DNA of 64,000 nt from Synergistaceae bacterium (GTDB taxonomy: Bacteria > Synergistota > Synergistia > Synergistales > Aminobacteriaceae). The number at the start of each line of letters is the position of its first letter. Position 1 is the first letter of the stretch. Position numbers and translations under genes: made by a program. This document shows positions 1 to 8,278 of the stretch, piece by piece. The stretch lies in the NCBI GenBank assembly GCA_009783355.1, contig WRHH01000002.1:1-64000 (forward strand), read 5' to 3'. The notes under the pieces were generated by a model that saw only the letters and a program-made list of their open reading frames with translations, searched no databases and was not told the origin of the DNA.

Positions 1-123
1 ATGATCATTATACATCATTGGCAAAGAATATTTCGCGAAGCAGGCTCATTGGATATCTGCTTGTTGTCAAATTTTGATTTAGAAATTGAAATAATTAATC
101 TATTAACCAAATACAACAATTAC
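1..123. repeat. 123-bp direct repeat, copy 1
   Basis: These 123 bases recur without a difference at 3077-3199; the two copies diverge immediately after the shared CAACAATTAC end. The left end may extend beyond the window. The copies bracket about 3 kb holding an ankyrin gene, two membrane-protein genes and an Rpn nuclease. No gene is seen in 1-307; 124-290 is AT-rich and may hold the promoter of the ankyrin gene. Confidence 0.9.
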
Positions 124-307
124 GACTCTTTGTAAATATAGTTCGTATCATAATTTTAAGGCTAAATAGTGCTAAAATAGTCATGTGTTCTATCTATTCT
201 TCATGTTTTGAATGAAATCGCAGGAGGCAAATTTTATTTATGCGAAAGATCGGACTTCATTCTGTCATGTTCTTTCGCATACAAAATTTAAGAAGGAGCA
301 ATCTAAA

Positions 308-913
308 ATGATAAAGAAAAGACTATTTTTAAGTATGTTTATATGCATCCTGTTCACATGCGGAGCGTTTGCTGCAGTAAGTAATCCTGATTTTATTGTT
401 GACGATGACGATTATGACTATAGTGATGACGACGCTGGTTTTATGATAGTTTGTTCGTTAGGTTCTTTACAGGATGTCAAAAACGCTATTAATAGCGGAG
501 GAAACGTGAATGCAGTTTATGATGGAGTAACTCCGCTCATTTCAGCAGCGATGGCTAATGACAATCCGAAAGTAATAACCGCCCTAGTAAATGCGGGCGC
601 GGATGTAAATCTGCGAGGTAAATATAGAGAAACTCCGCTTATATATGCAGCGATGTTGAACTTCAATCCGGAAGTGACAAGGGCTCTAGTTGAAGCGGGA
701 GCGGATGTCAATGCAAAGAATGATGAAGGGATGACATCTCTAATGGCAGCAGCTAGAGAGAACTTCAATCCAAAAGTAATAACAACCCTTCTTGAACTTG
801 GAGCTGATCCAAAAGAAAAGGATAATTCCAGTAAAATGGCAATTGACTATGCAAGGGAAAATGTAAAACTAAAAAATACCTATGCTTTAAAGAAACTCGA
901 AGAAGCGATCTAA
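308..913 (+). CDS. Exported ankyrin-repeat protein
   Basis: The product has 201 residues, starting at the ATG that follows an AAGGAG ribosome site with about 9 bases spacing; a longer reading upstream to 212 has no such site. Residues 1-23 form a typical signal peptide (Lys-Lys, hydrophobic core, Ala-Phe-Ala). An acidic Asp/Tyr-rich stretch follows, then four ankyrin units with the usual TPLxxAA and GADVN signatures, and a conserved tail ending in ALKKLEEA. Ankyrin proteins bind other proteins; the partner is unknown. The same tail recurs in the truncated copies ending at 3641 and 30241, so this belongs to a small paralogous family. Each of these is followed by a gene with a characteristic start peptide or by a membrane-anchored protein, which would fit a paired-module or immunity role, but that is inference. 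Confidence 0.85.
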   Translation: MIKKRLFLSMFICILFTCGAFAAVSNPDFIVDDDDYDYSDDDAGFMIVCSLGSLQDVKNAINSGGNVNAVYDGVTPLISAAMANDNPKVITALVNAGADVNLRGKYRETPLIYAAMLNFNPEVTRALVEAGADVNAKNDEGMTSLMAAARENFNPKVITTLLELGADPKEKDNSSKMAIDYARENVKLKNTYALKKLEEAI

Positions 914-921
914 TAATCAAA

Positions 922-1759
922 ATGGCGCCGCAAGAGATATCAGAATTCGTCAATCAACCCATACCGCGTAACGTGCCGAATAGTGTCTTTTGTAAGAACG
1001 GTATGTTGGAGAACACGTCATATTTTTGTGGTGTTACTTTTTGCTTCCTTTGCGTTATTATGTTTTGATTTCTTTTGCTTCTCAAATTTATTTGGTGATG
1101 TTATATTAGATATAGGAATTAAAAAGAATGTGCAAGGCGCCATTACCATGATTAACCAGATAGATGGAATAAACGATGACGATACATACTGTCACGTGCA
1201 GATTCGCTTTCAAACTCCAAGTGGAGAAAAGCTACTATTTTGTAATGTCAATAATAAAGAGGACATACCGGGTTGGGGAGTAATTCCTGAAACCCGGAAT
1301 AATCCGGACCTCAGGAAGCGACTGAGACTTAAAAAGCCCTTTATTATAAACATCGAATACATTCCATGGAATTATTCCGTCGCGCGGGCAGTGGGAACTC
1401 GTTTTTCTTCCCATACAAACTTTTATAGTTTTATATCCATTTTAACAACTCTTGTTATATATTATATGACATTTCGATTGCACCGGAGCTTCCGTAGGAT
1501 CAAGCATCTGTTGGCGGAAGGGTTGTTTACCACCGGGCAAGTCCTCATACCTGAAGGACTACTAAGAAATCCATTTTACTTTATCGTTTGTTTTATAGAT
1601 AGACACAGCGTGAGGCGGAAAGGTTCATGTATTGTGATGTCGGAACTCACCTATACGGTATACAAGTGGGCTAATGATGGTCAGTCTGTTGGTCTTCTAT
1701 ATCTGCCAGATCTAAATAAGGTCATTATCACAGACCTGTGGCTGGATATGTATGAATAA
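922..1759 (+). pseudogene. Two-helix membrane protein, probably frameshifted
   Basis: From the ATG at 922 the reading begins MAPQEISEFVNQPIPRNVP, which closely matches the start of the downstream ORF at 1782. That frame stops at 1068. The rest of the protein lies one base out of register, open from a GTG at 983 to 1759, with a first membrane helix, an approximately 80-residue soluble loop, a second helix near the middle and a C-terminal cytoplasmic part. Skipping one base near 994 would join the two parts. The layout (helix, beta-rich loop with GxV-type start, helix) recalls DUF3592-like membrane proteins, with low certainty. Only 8 bases separate it from the ankyrin gene, so the two were probably cotranscribed. 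If the frameshift is a sequencing error, this is an intact gene of about 278 residues. Confidence 0.55.
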
Positions 1760-1781
1760 GAAAAAAGCTGGCGGTCTTACA

Positions 1782-1961
1782 ATGACATCCCAAGAAATCT
1801 TAGAATTTGTTAGTAAACCCACGCCTCGCAAAGTGCCGCGTAATGTATTTTGCGTAGCGACTGATAAAAACGACCGTTCCCGTTACATGTGGTTTCTCAT
1901 TTTTTCATTCTTGTTTTTCTTTTATAACAAAACAAAACACACTAATTATCTACATATATAG
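1782..1961 (+). pseudogene. Truncated paralogue of the upstream membrane protein
   Basis: The 59-residue reading starts MTSQEILEFVSKPTPRKVP and runs into one hydrophobic helix before stopping. Its start matches the peptides at 922 and 3647 almost residue for residue, which shows three copies of one gene family in 3 kb. It lacks the loop and second helix found in the 922-1759 copy, so it is most simply a gene remnant. It could alternatively be a functional single-helix small protein. Confidence 0.5.
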
Positions 1962-2041
1962 CAAGTTTTCTAATTGATTTTGTTCATTTACTTGACTTTT
2001 TCAGCGCCCTCGCAAAGACGTTGGAACGCGGCAAAAAGACG

Positions 2042-2995
2042 TCAGTTTATCATGCTTCGTATTTGTTCAACTGATAAACCGGTACTCTTGGCGATAATAT
2101 CCAGTGGGATTCCATTAAAAAGGAGATTTCTAGCCACTTCTTTTTTTCCTTTTTCCATGCCTTTTTCCATGCCTTTTTCCATGCCTTTTTCCATACCTTT
2201 TTCCATGCCTTTTTCCATACCTTTTTCCATGCCTTTTTCCATACCTTTTTCAATGCCCTCTTCTATGCCTTCTTCTCTAGCATATTGGATCGCTTTTTCT
2301 TCTTCGTATACCAATGAAAACATTACTTCCACCTCGTTTCTATATCTTTCAAAAAATTCGGTTAACATTCCTTCCTTCAAACATTCTTCCACTGCTATCC
2401 GAATTCCTTCCGCTAATGTCTTTCCTTCCTTTAAACGTTCATAGACTTTCGCTGTAAATATGGAATAGCCTTTTAGGTCTGTGTTCTTTTCCAATACTTC
2501 AATATTCTTATCGTAATTAATATTGATTACGTTCACAATCAACTCTAATCCTGGCTGCTCATCCGCTTCCATCCCTAAAAACGTATCGGATAATCGCAGT
2601 ACGCCGCTTTTGGGATAATTTCTACGTCCGTTATACAATGCATAAAATTCTGGCTTCGGCAGCTTAATCTGCTTTTCTTTATACAATGATTCTCCAAGTT
2701 TGAAATTGTTTTCATAGAACAGCAGTACATATTTCAGCGATCGCAACGGCATGTTCATGTTCAGCGTTGATTGATGTTCTATGATAACTACGAGCTTCCC
2801 GTCGATTATGAATGACAAATCGTTTCGCAATCTTGACAGTAATACATTATCCAGCGTTTTCATTTCAATGGTTGTATTCTTATCATAGCTTTTACCGGTG
2901 ATATCACAGTATAATTTCAGAGCTTTCTCCGGCGCCTTAAACAGTATCCGAAAAATGCTGTCCTTATACTCCCTGTTTACGTCCAAATATCCCAC
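2042..2995 (-). CDS. Rpn family recombination-promoting nuclease / PD-(D/E)XK transposase-like protein
   Basis: The 317-residue product shows the usual Rpn layout. Near the start it has a DSIFRILF-like motif (positions 12-19), then an LRNDLSFII strand with Asp and an IIEHQST strand carrying the Glu-x-Gln of the PD-(D/E)XK core around residues 70-77, followed by the conserved segment in which family members read YALYNG. The C-terminal third is a charged helical region that includes about nine copies of a Glu-Lys-Gly-Met unit, then a short helix-turn-helix-like end (LDIIAKSTGLSVEQI). Family members (Rpn/YhgA type, DUF4351-related) are DNA nucleases that raise recombination and are typically found in many variable copies. 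It lies opposite to its neighbours and inside the 123-bp repeat pair, in keeping with a mobile or accessory gene. Confidence 0.85.
   Translation of the reverse strand: MGYLDVNREYKDSIFRILFKAPEKALKLYCDITGKSYDKNTTIEMKTLDNVLLSRLRNDLSFIIDGKLVVIIEHQSTLNMNMPLRSLKYVLLFYENNFKLGESLYKEKQIKLPKPEFYALYNGRRNYPKSGVLRLSDTFLGMEADEQPGLELIVNVININYDKNIEVLEKNTDLKGYSIFTAKVYERLKEGKTLAEGIRIAVEECLKEGMLTEFFERYRNEVEVMFSLVYEEEKAIQYAREEGIEEGIEKGMEKGMEKGMEKGMEKGMEKGMEKGMEKGMEKGKKEVARNLLFNGIPLDIIAKSTGLSVEQIRSMIN
2148..2256 (-). repeat. 12-bp minisatellite inside the Rpn gene
   Basis: On the plus strand the unit CCTTTTTCCATG (or CCATA) repeats about nine times with no frame disruption, encoding Glu-Lys-Gly-Met on the minus strand. 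Copy number can change by slippage in steps of four residues while the reading frame is kept. Confidence 0.9.
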
Positions 2996-3076
2996 CTCAT
3001 TCTCTTTAGGGCAAGCTCCCCGTTCAGCGGCGATTTCGAAGCTTAAAACCGTATAAAGCGGTTACACGCCTCTTCA

Positions 3077-3199
3077 ATGATCATTATACATCATTGGCAA
3101 AGAATATTTCGCGAAGCAGGCTCATTGGATATCTGCTTGTTGTCAAATTTTGATTTAGAAATTGAAATAATTAATCTATTAACCAAATACAACAATTAC
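3077..3199. repeat. 123-bp direct repeat, copy 2
   Basis: Exact second copy of bases 1-123. Its right edge coincides with the point where the reading frame of an ankyrin gene begins without a start codon, so the repeat appears to mark a rearrangement breakpoint. Confidence 0.9.
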
Positions 3200-3641
3200 A
3201 AGCGCAGATGTCAATGTAAAGAATGATGAAGGAAATACTCCACTTGTACGCGCGACATTTAAGGACGAATCAAAATTAGATATAATAATAGCTCTTATAA
3301 ACGCGGGCGCGGATGTAAATATACGGGGCAATTCTGGATATACGCCGCTTTTGTATGTAGCTGCAAGCAACTCAGATCCGGAAGTAATAAAAGCTCTTGT
3401 AAAGGCTGGCGCGGATGTCAATGCGAAGTCTTCACTTGAACCATTAAAAGGTTACACTTCACTAATGTTTGCGGTAACCAACCTCAGCCCGAATCCGGAC
3501 GCAATAATAACGCTACTGGAACTTGGAGCAGACCCAAAAATGAAACATGACTCCGGCAAAATGGCAATAGACTACGCAAGGTGTAATTTTAGACTTTGGA
3601 ATACCGATGCTCTAAAGAAATTGGAAGAAGCGAGCAAATAA
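3183..3641 (+). pseudogene. 5'-truncated ankyrin-repeat gene
   Basis: The frame is open from 3183 to 3641 but the ankyrin sequence only begins at about 3201, directly after the 123-bp repeat. It reads SADVNVKNDEGNTPL and continues through three units to the family tail ALKKLEEASK. No signal peptide or plausible start precedes it; the only internal ATG in frame (3351) sits inside a repeat unit. It is a paralogue of the gene at 308-913, which has lost its 5' half at the repeat boundary. Confidence 0.75.
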
Positions 3642-3646
3642 CCTAA

Positions 3647-3718
3647 ATGACATCCCAAGAAATCTTAGAATTTGTCAATCAACCCACGCCTCGCAAAGAC
3701 AAAGATAAAAGGTTATAA
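3647..3718 (+). pseudogene. Third copy of the MTSQEILEFV start peptide
   Basis: An ATG six bases after the ankyrin stop opens a 23-residue reading, MTSQEILEFVNQPTPRK then DKDKRL and stop. The first 17 residues match the genes at 922 and 1782. The body of the membrane protein is missing. It preserves the gene order ankyrin then membrane protein seen at 308-1759. Confidence 0.6.
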
Positions 3719-3749
3719 TAATCAATTGGGTGATATTATAATTTAATGA

Positions 3750-4784
3750 ATGAAAAGTCACACTTCGGAGAGTGAGCTAACAGTGATAAATAATAATGCG
3801 CCATCCAATAAAGTGTTTCAAATTGAAGCAGCGCTTTCAATAAGCGAACCTTTACCTGCTGTTGATGTGTGGTTGGTTCTGGATTTACTAAGGGCAAGCT
3901 CCACGATAGTCACATGGTTTGAGCGTGGAGGGAAGAAAATATATCCTGAAGCAACAGTTGATGTAGCGCTCTCATTAAAAGAAGAAATGCTCAAGAATGG
4001 CGTTTCTCCTCTGCTTATGGGCGAAGTAAACGCGTTCCCTCCCGATGGGTTTGACGCTGGGAATTCCCCGCTTGAAATTGACGGGGGAGCTGTAAAACAA
4101 CATCCGACTGCAATTATGGCAACATCTAACGGAACAAAAGCTATAATTAAGGCGTTATCTACCGGGGCTGCCGTCTATATCGCATGTGCCAGAAATGCTT
4201 TGTATGCGATAGATGCAGCTCTCAGCCACGGGCATTGCATTGGCGTATTATGCGCGGGGCAAAACGGACGCCCGGCCATTGACGATACAATATGCGCCGG
4301 ATTGATAGTCGACAGGCTTTGTCGTTTTTTACCAAATTACATCATATCCGACGGGGCTGATATCGCGCTTAAAATATGGAAGAATGCGAGAGGCTCTTTT
4401 GAAAATAACATAAAAGCTTCCGGTCATGCAAAATATTTGAGTAAAATTGGTTTTGATCAGGATATCAGTTTCGCTTGTGAGAGAGACAGCGTCGCATATG
4501 TTCCTGAAGTAAAAGAAGTATCCGATTTTTGTGAAAGCGGGCTTCGAGCGGTAATAACCTGCGAACGTAAAAGCGTTCTTCGATTTCTGTCGGAGGAGAA
4601 CATATCTTCCATTATCAACGAAGAGCAAAAGCAAATTAAAGCAGATGAAGAGATGAAAATATACAAAGACAAAATAAAAATAGTGAAAACGGCGGAGGAC
4701 GGGGATATATTCCTGGGCGGCAGTTCTTATTCGCACAATAAGCAAGGGCGTCGAAATCTGGATTTCGATTTTGGGAGTAATTAA
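3750..4784 (+). CDS. comB: Probable 2-phosphosulfolactate phosphatase (ComB family)
   Basis: The 344-residue product has the ComB family signatures in order: LDLLRASSTIVTWFERG near residue 45, the segment GEVNAFPPDGFDAGNSP near 92-108, ATSNGTKAI near 125, and DDTICAGLIVDRL near 180. The family hydrolyses the phosphate of 2-phosphosulfolactate in sulfolactate/coenzyme M synthesis; in many bacteria the true substrate is unproven. Family members are usually about 240 residues, so the last 65 or so residues, charged and glycine-rich, are an extension. A later GTG at 3783 is an alternative start because no clear ribosome site precedes 3750. It is followed after two bases by larC, so the two form an operon. 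Confidence 0.75.
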   Translation: MKSHTSESELTVINNNAPSNKVFQIEAALSISEPLPAVDVWLVLDLLRASSTIVTWFERGGKKIYPEATVDVALSLKEEMLKNGVSPLLMGEVNAFPPDGFDAGNSPLEIDGGAVKQHPTAIMATSNGTKAIIKALSTGAAVYIACARNALYAIDAALSHGHCIGVLCAGQNGRPAIDDTICAGLIVDRLCRFLPNYIISDGADIALKIWKNARGSFENNIKASGHAKYLSKIGFDQDISFACERDSVAYVPEVKEVSDFCESGLRAVITCERKSVLRFLSEENISSIINEEQKQIKADEEMKIYKDKIKIVKTAEDGDIFLGGSSYSHNKQGRRNLDFDFGSN

Positions 4785-4786
4785 TT

Positions 4787-6004
4787 TTGAGGACTATTTA
4801 CATTGACGCACAAGCCGGCGTTGCCGGAGATATGATGGTTGCAGCGTTGTTTTCTTTATTGGCTTCCGCAGTCGGAGATGAAACTGCGGAACGAAAATTC
4901 AGGGATGAGCTGGCTAAAATCCCGCTTCTGGGCTATAGGATAGAGTTTAAGAATGAAATTAGAGGAGGGATTTTTGGAAGGGCGTTCAGCGTTTATGATG
5001 AATGTAGCCATTTATCCGGGGAATCTCATGGAAATGTTCACAGAAATTTTCACGATATTGAGAAAATATTTTTAAACAGCTCTCTCGATATGCGCGTAAT
5101 TCGGGAATGCATACACGCTTTTGCCGTCCTTGCGGAAGCTGAAGCAAAAGTTCATGGCACTACTGTTGATAAAGTTCATTTCCATGAAGTGGGAGCTGTT
5201 GATTCAATAATTGACATTGCAGGAACATTTATCCTAATGGATCAACTGAAATGGCCGAGGGTAATATCATCAAACATAAATGTCGGTTCGGGAACAGTGA
5301 AATGCGCTCACGGCATACTTCCTGTCCCTGCGCCTGCTACATTGGAACTTATAAAGGGCTTGCCTGTTTTCTCTATGGGGGAGGAAATGGAGCGCGCGAC
5401 CCCAACCGGAGCGCTGCTTATTAAGCTGCTTTCGTCCGCGTTTTCGCCCATGCCTCGCGGAAAAGTCGTCTTCGCTGGTTATGGGGTAGGGAAAAAAGAG
5501 AGCGGCGATATACCAAATGCTCTTAGAGCAGTTATAATGGAATCTCAAGAAGATTCTTCGCGCGATAATGATTTTTGCGTTATAATTGAGACAAATATTG
5601 ATGATATGTCTCCGCAGGATTACCTTCCAGTAATGGATAAGCTGTTTGAGTGCGGAGCACTTGATGTTTGGATGGAACCGATTTACATGAAAAAGAACAG
5701 GCCGGCAGAGAAATTATGTTGTATAACTAGGCCGGAGAACAAAGACTCTGCGGTGGATATAATATTGCGTCATACGACCACACAGGGAGTAAGACATCAT
5801 ATTGTATCCCGCGACAAACTATTTTGGAGGATAGAAGAGATTAATACTCCGCTCGGTACGGTCAGGATGAAGATTTCAAAACTGGGGGATAAGGTTTTAA
5901 GAGTTACTCCGGAACACGATGATTTAAAGCGTATATCGGCTCGGAATGATATGACGCTTAATGAAGTGCGCGCAACAGTGGCAGATTATTATAAAGGAGA
6001 GTGA
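4787..6004 (+). CDS. larC: Nickel-pincer cofactor biosynthesis protein LarC
   Basis: The 405-residue product starts at TTG (Arg-Thr-Ile-Tyr-Ile-Asp-Ala follows), just after a GGGAG site. It shows the LarC pattern: DAQAGVAGDMMVAAL at the start, KVHFHEVGAVDSIIDIAG near residue 125, and ATPTGALLIKLL near 200, with a C-terminal ferredoxin-like half containing ETNIDDMSPQ. LarC inserts nickel into the pyridinium-dithiocarboxylate cofactor used by lactate racemase and related LarA enzymes. In some species it is read by frameshift as LarC1/LarC2; here a single frame covers both parts. The partners LarB, LarE and LarA are not in the window. Confidence 0.88.
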   Translation: MRTIYIDAQAGVAGDMMVAALFSLLASAVGDETAERKFRDELAKIPLLGYRIEFKNEIRGGIFGRAFSVYDECSHLSGESHGNVHRNFHDIEKIFLNSSLDMRVIRECIHAFAVLAEAEAKVHGTTVDKVHFHEVGAVDSIIDIAGTFILMDQLKWPRVISSNINVGSGTVKCAHGILPVPAPATLELIKGLPVFSMGEEMERATPTGALLIKLLSSAFSPMPRGKVVFAGYGVGKKESGDIPNALRAVIMESQEDSSRDNDFCVIIETNIDDMSPQDYLPVMDKLFECGALDVWMEPIYMKKNRPAEKLCCITRPENKDSAVDIILRHTTTQGVRHHIVSRDKLFWRIEEINTPLGTVRMKISKLGDKVLRVTPEHDDLKRISARNDMTLNEVRATVADYYKGE

Positions 6005-6011
6005 TTTGCGC

Positions 6012-6683
6012 ATGACAGCTCTTGTAATGTTGATTTTGTTTGCTATTATCACTGTATCGATATGTATAAATGTGTATATGTGGAGTAAACGCAAGAAGGT
6101 ATCAGCCAAAGAGGTATCATCCATTCTTATGCAGGGAATACAGGAAGTCAGTGATCTTGCTACCATCCGCCAAAATTTTCAATCTATTGTTATGTTTGAG
6201 GACTCCCGCTCGCTGTTTGGATTTCACTTACCCGGGACTCATAAGAGTTTCATCCTGAAATATTCCGGAAATATTGTTGTTGGAACGGATTTATCGAAGG
6301 TGAACATCACGCAGTATGTTTCAGGAAAGGTTAAGATTGCGCTGCCTCACAGCAGGGTTTTGGATATTGCAGCAGATATGAAAAATATAAAGATATATGA
6401 TCAACACTCGGGGCTTTTCAACTCTCTGTCTTTTGACGAACAAAACCGGGCAATAGCTGCAAACCTTCTTGAAATCGAGGAAGAAGCCAAGTCCGGTGAA
6501 CTTTTATCCCGTTCGGATGAAAACGCTAAAAATATTCTTGTATGCCTTTGCAGAAGTTTTGGAGTTGAAGCTGAAATGGAATTTATTGAAGGAGATGAGC
6601 TTCCAGAGTTAAAATCAGTTTCTCATGCAAACGCGGAAACTCAGCCGGAAGTTTCTTTGGTCAGCGAAAACGCTGCTGAGTGA
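6012..6683 (+). CDS. DUF4230-type membrane-anchored protein
   Basis: The 223-residue product begins with a membrane helix (residues 2-21), followed by a basic segment and an extracytoplasmic domain resembling DUF4230 (residues about 38-170: a stretch that starts Glu-Val-Ser-Asp-Leu-Ala-Thr, then KVKIALPHSRVLDI). The ribosome site AAAGGAGA at 5994-6001 overlaps the larC stop and serves either the ATG at 6012 or a TTG at 6006. Function is unknown; the domain is found in many anaerobes as a single-pass surface protein. The last 40 residues are acidic and probably disordered. Confidence 0.65.
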   Translation: MTALVMLILFAIITVSICINVYMWSKRKKVSAKEVSSILMQGIQEVSDLATIRQNFQSIVMFEDSRSLFGFHLPGTHKSFILKYSGNIVVGTDLSKVNITQYVSGKVKIALPHSRVLDIAADMKNIKIYDQHSGLFNSLSFDEQNRAIAANLLEIEEEAKSGELLSRSDENAKNILVCLCRSFGVEAEMEFIEGDELPELKSVSHANAETQPEVSLVSENAAE

Positions 6684-6739
6684 AATCTCAAGTTTATGCA
6701 CGCTAATTCCATTTATAGAAAGATAGTGGAGGATAATAT

Positions 6740-8074
6740 ATGAAATTAACCGTAGTTGGGACAGGGTACGTTGGCTTGGTTACCGGCGTCTGCCTTGCGA
6801 AATTTGGTAATTACGTCAGGTGCGTTGATAATGATTTAGAGAAAATTGAGAAGCTCAAGAAAGGAGAAGTTCCGTTTTTTGAGCCGGGGCTTTCGGAGAT
6901 TATCCGAAATAATATTGAGGCGGGCAGGATTGAATTTATGACGTCGCTGCCTGAAGCTCTAAAAGGCGCGCAAATGTGTTTTGTTACAGTGGGCACTCCG
7001 TCAAATCCTGACGGTTCGGCAAATCTTTCATATGTTCAGGATGTAGCGGCGACAATTGGCAAACATATGGAAGAGCCGCTCATTGTCGTAGTAAAATCCA
7101 CAGTTCCTGTTGGAACTTGTGAACTGGTGAAAAAACTTATTTCAGAAGAACTTGATGCCAGAAAGAAAAGCGCAGAATTAACTTTTAGCGTAATATCAAA
7201 TCCTGAGTTTTTAAGGGAAGGCAGCGCTGTTTTCGATTTCCTTGAACCCGACCGGGTGATAATTGGAACTGACTCTGAACAAGCGACAGAGTTGATGAAG
7301 GAACTTTATAATTTCCAACCTTCTGAAAAACTGCTTTTTATGGATATACGCTCGTCTGAAATGAGTAAGTATGCAGCAAATGCGATGTTGGCGACGAGAA
7401 TTTCATTTATGAATGAAATTGCTAACATATGCGAACATGTCGGGGCGGACATTGAGAGGGTCAGAGTCGGGATAGGATCAGATCCTCGTATCGGCTACCC
7501 TTTCCTGCGCGCGGGGTGTGGTTACGGAGGTTCGTGTTTCCCAAAGGATGTTCGCGCACTAAAAGATTTTGCTCGTCAGAAAGGATATTACCCGCGAATT
7601 CTGCAAGCGGTCGAGGATGTCAATGAATCGCAGAAGCATGTCTTGTTCTCAATGCTCTCGAAGTATTTTGGAGAAGATAGTTTGAAGGGAAAAACTATTG
7701 GATTATGGGGACTTGCGTTTAAACCTAAGACCTCTGACGTAAGGGAAGCTCCGGCGCAGACTTTGATTCGTTCTCTAGTCGAAAGCGGCGCCGCTGTGAG
7801 AGCTCATGACCCGAAGGCCATTGAAGAAACTCATGCGGCTCTTGGAGATTTACCTAATGTCATATATGTTCACGATCAGTATGATGCTGTAAACGGTTCT
7901 GACGCTCTTGTACTTCTCACCGAATGGGATATCTATAAGCAACCGGATTTTGAGCGGCTAAAGTCTCTTTTAAAAACTGCAGTAATTTTTGACGGTAGAA
8001 ATCAGTATTCGCTTTCGGAGATGAAAAGAAACGGGTTTCAGTATATGTCAATAGGCAGACCCGATGTATATTAA
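6740..8074 (+). CDS. ugd: UDP-glucose 6-dehydrogenase
   Basis: The 444-residue protein oxidises UDP-glucose to UDP-glucuronate with two NAD+, feeding capsule or surface polysaccharide synthesis. The NAD-binding motif GTGYVGLVTG is at residues 7-16, the conserved SNPEFLREG near 155, and the catalytic cysteine lies in GGSCFPKD (Cys266). The C-terminal UDP-binding domain contains GLAFKPKTSDVREAP. A GGAGG site lies 7 bases before the ATG. No other polysaccharide genes are adjacent. The stop codon TAA coincides with the left end of the MITE-like element at 8074. Confidence 0.95.
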   Translation: MKLTVVGTGYVGLVTGVCLAKFGNYVRCVDNDLEKIEKLKKGEVPFFEPGLSEIIRNNIEAGRIEFMTSLPEALKGAQMCFVTVGTPSNPDGSANLSYVQDVAATIGKHMEEPLIVVVKSTVPVGTCELVKKLISEELDARKKSAELTFSVISNPEFLREGSAVFDFLEPDRVIIGTDSEQATELMKELYNFQPSEKLLFMDIRSSEMSKYAANAMLATRISFMNEIANICEHVGADIERVRVGIGSDPRIGYPFLRAGCGYGGSCFPKDVRALKDFARQKGYYPRILQAVEDVNESQKHVLFSMLSKYFGEDSLKGKTIGLWGLAFKPKTSDVREAPAQTLIRSLVESGAAVRAHDPKAIEETHAALGDLPNVIYVHDQYDAVNGSDALVLLTEWDIYKQPDFERLKSLLKTAVIFDGRNQYSLSEMKRNGFQYMSIGRPDVY

Positions 8075-8249
8075 TACCAAGTCGCAATCAAACGTATGCT
8101 TCGTTGTTTCAGGGGGAGCGAAGCGACGGAAGTGCCAGCGAGTATAAGCGAGCGTTAGGTGTTGCTCGCCTTGATCAACGTAGCTCTATCTACGCCTTCG
8201 CGGCGGCTCGCAAAAGCCGCCTCGCCTACGTTAGATTTCAACTTGGTAT
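8074..8249. mobile_element. MITE-like 176-bp element with terminal inverted repeats
   Basis: The left end ATACCAAGT is mirrored at the right end by ACTTGGTAT, and the pairing continues imperfectly inward for about 25 bases (AATCAAACGTATG against TACGTTAGATT). Inside is a perfect 7-bp hairpin, GGCGGCT at 8202-8208 with AGCCGCC at 8215-8221. No protein is encoded. Size, terminal repeats and lack of coding capacity fit a non-autonomous miniature element. It sits between ugd and the next gene and its left end overlaps the ugd stop. Confidence 0.7.
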
Positions 8250-8278
8250 AATTTATTTTATGGAAGGGTGTTTAAATA

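Noticed and set aside
2148-2256. CRISPR array
   Set aside because: The 12-bp units are contiguous, have no spacers and lie in frame within a coding gene.
1974-2444. 156-codon plus-strand frame rich in Phe-Ser-Met-Pro
   Set aside because: It is the mirror reading of the minisatellite within the Rpn gene.
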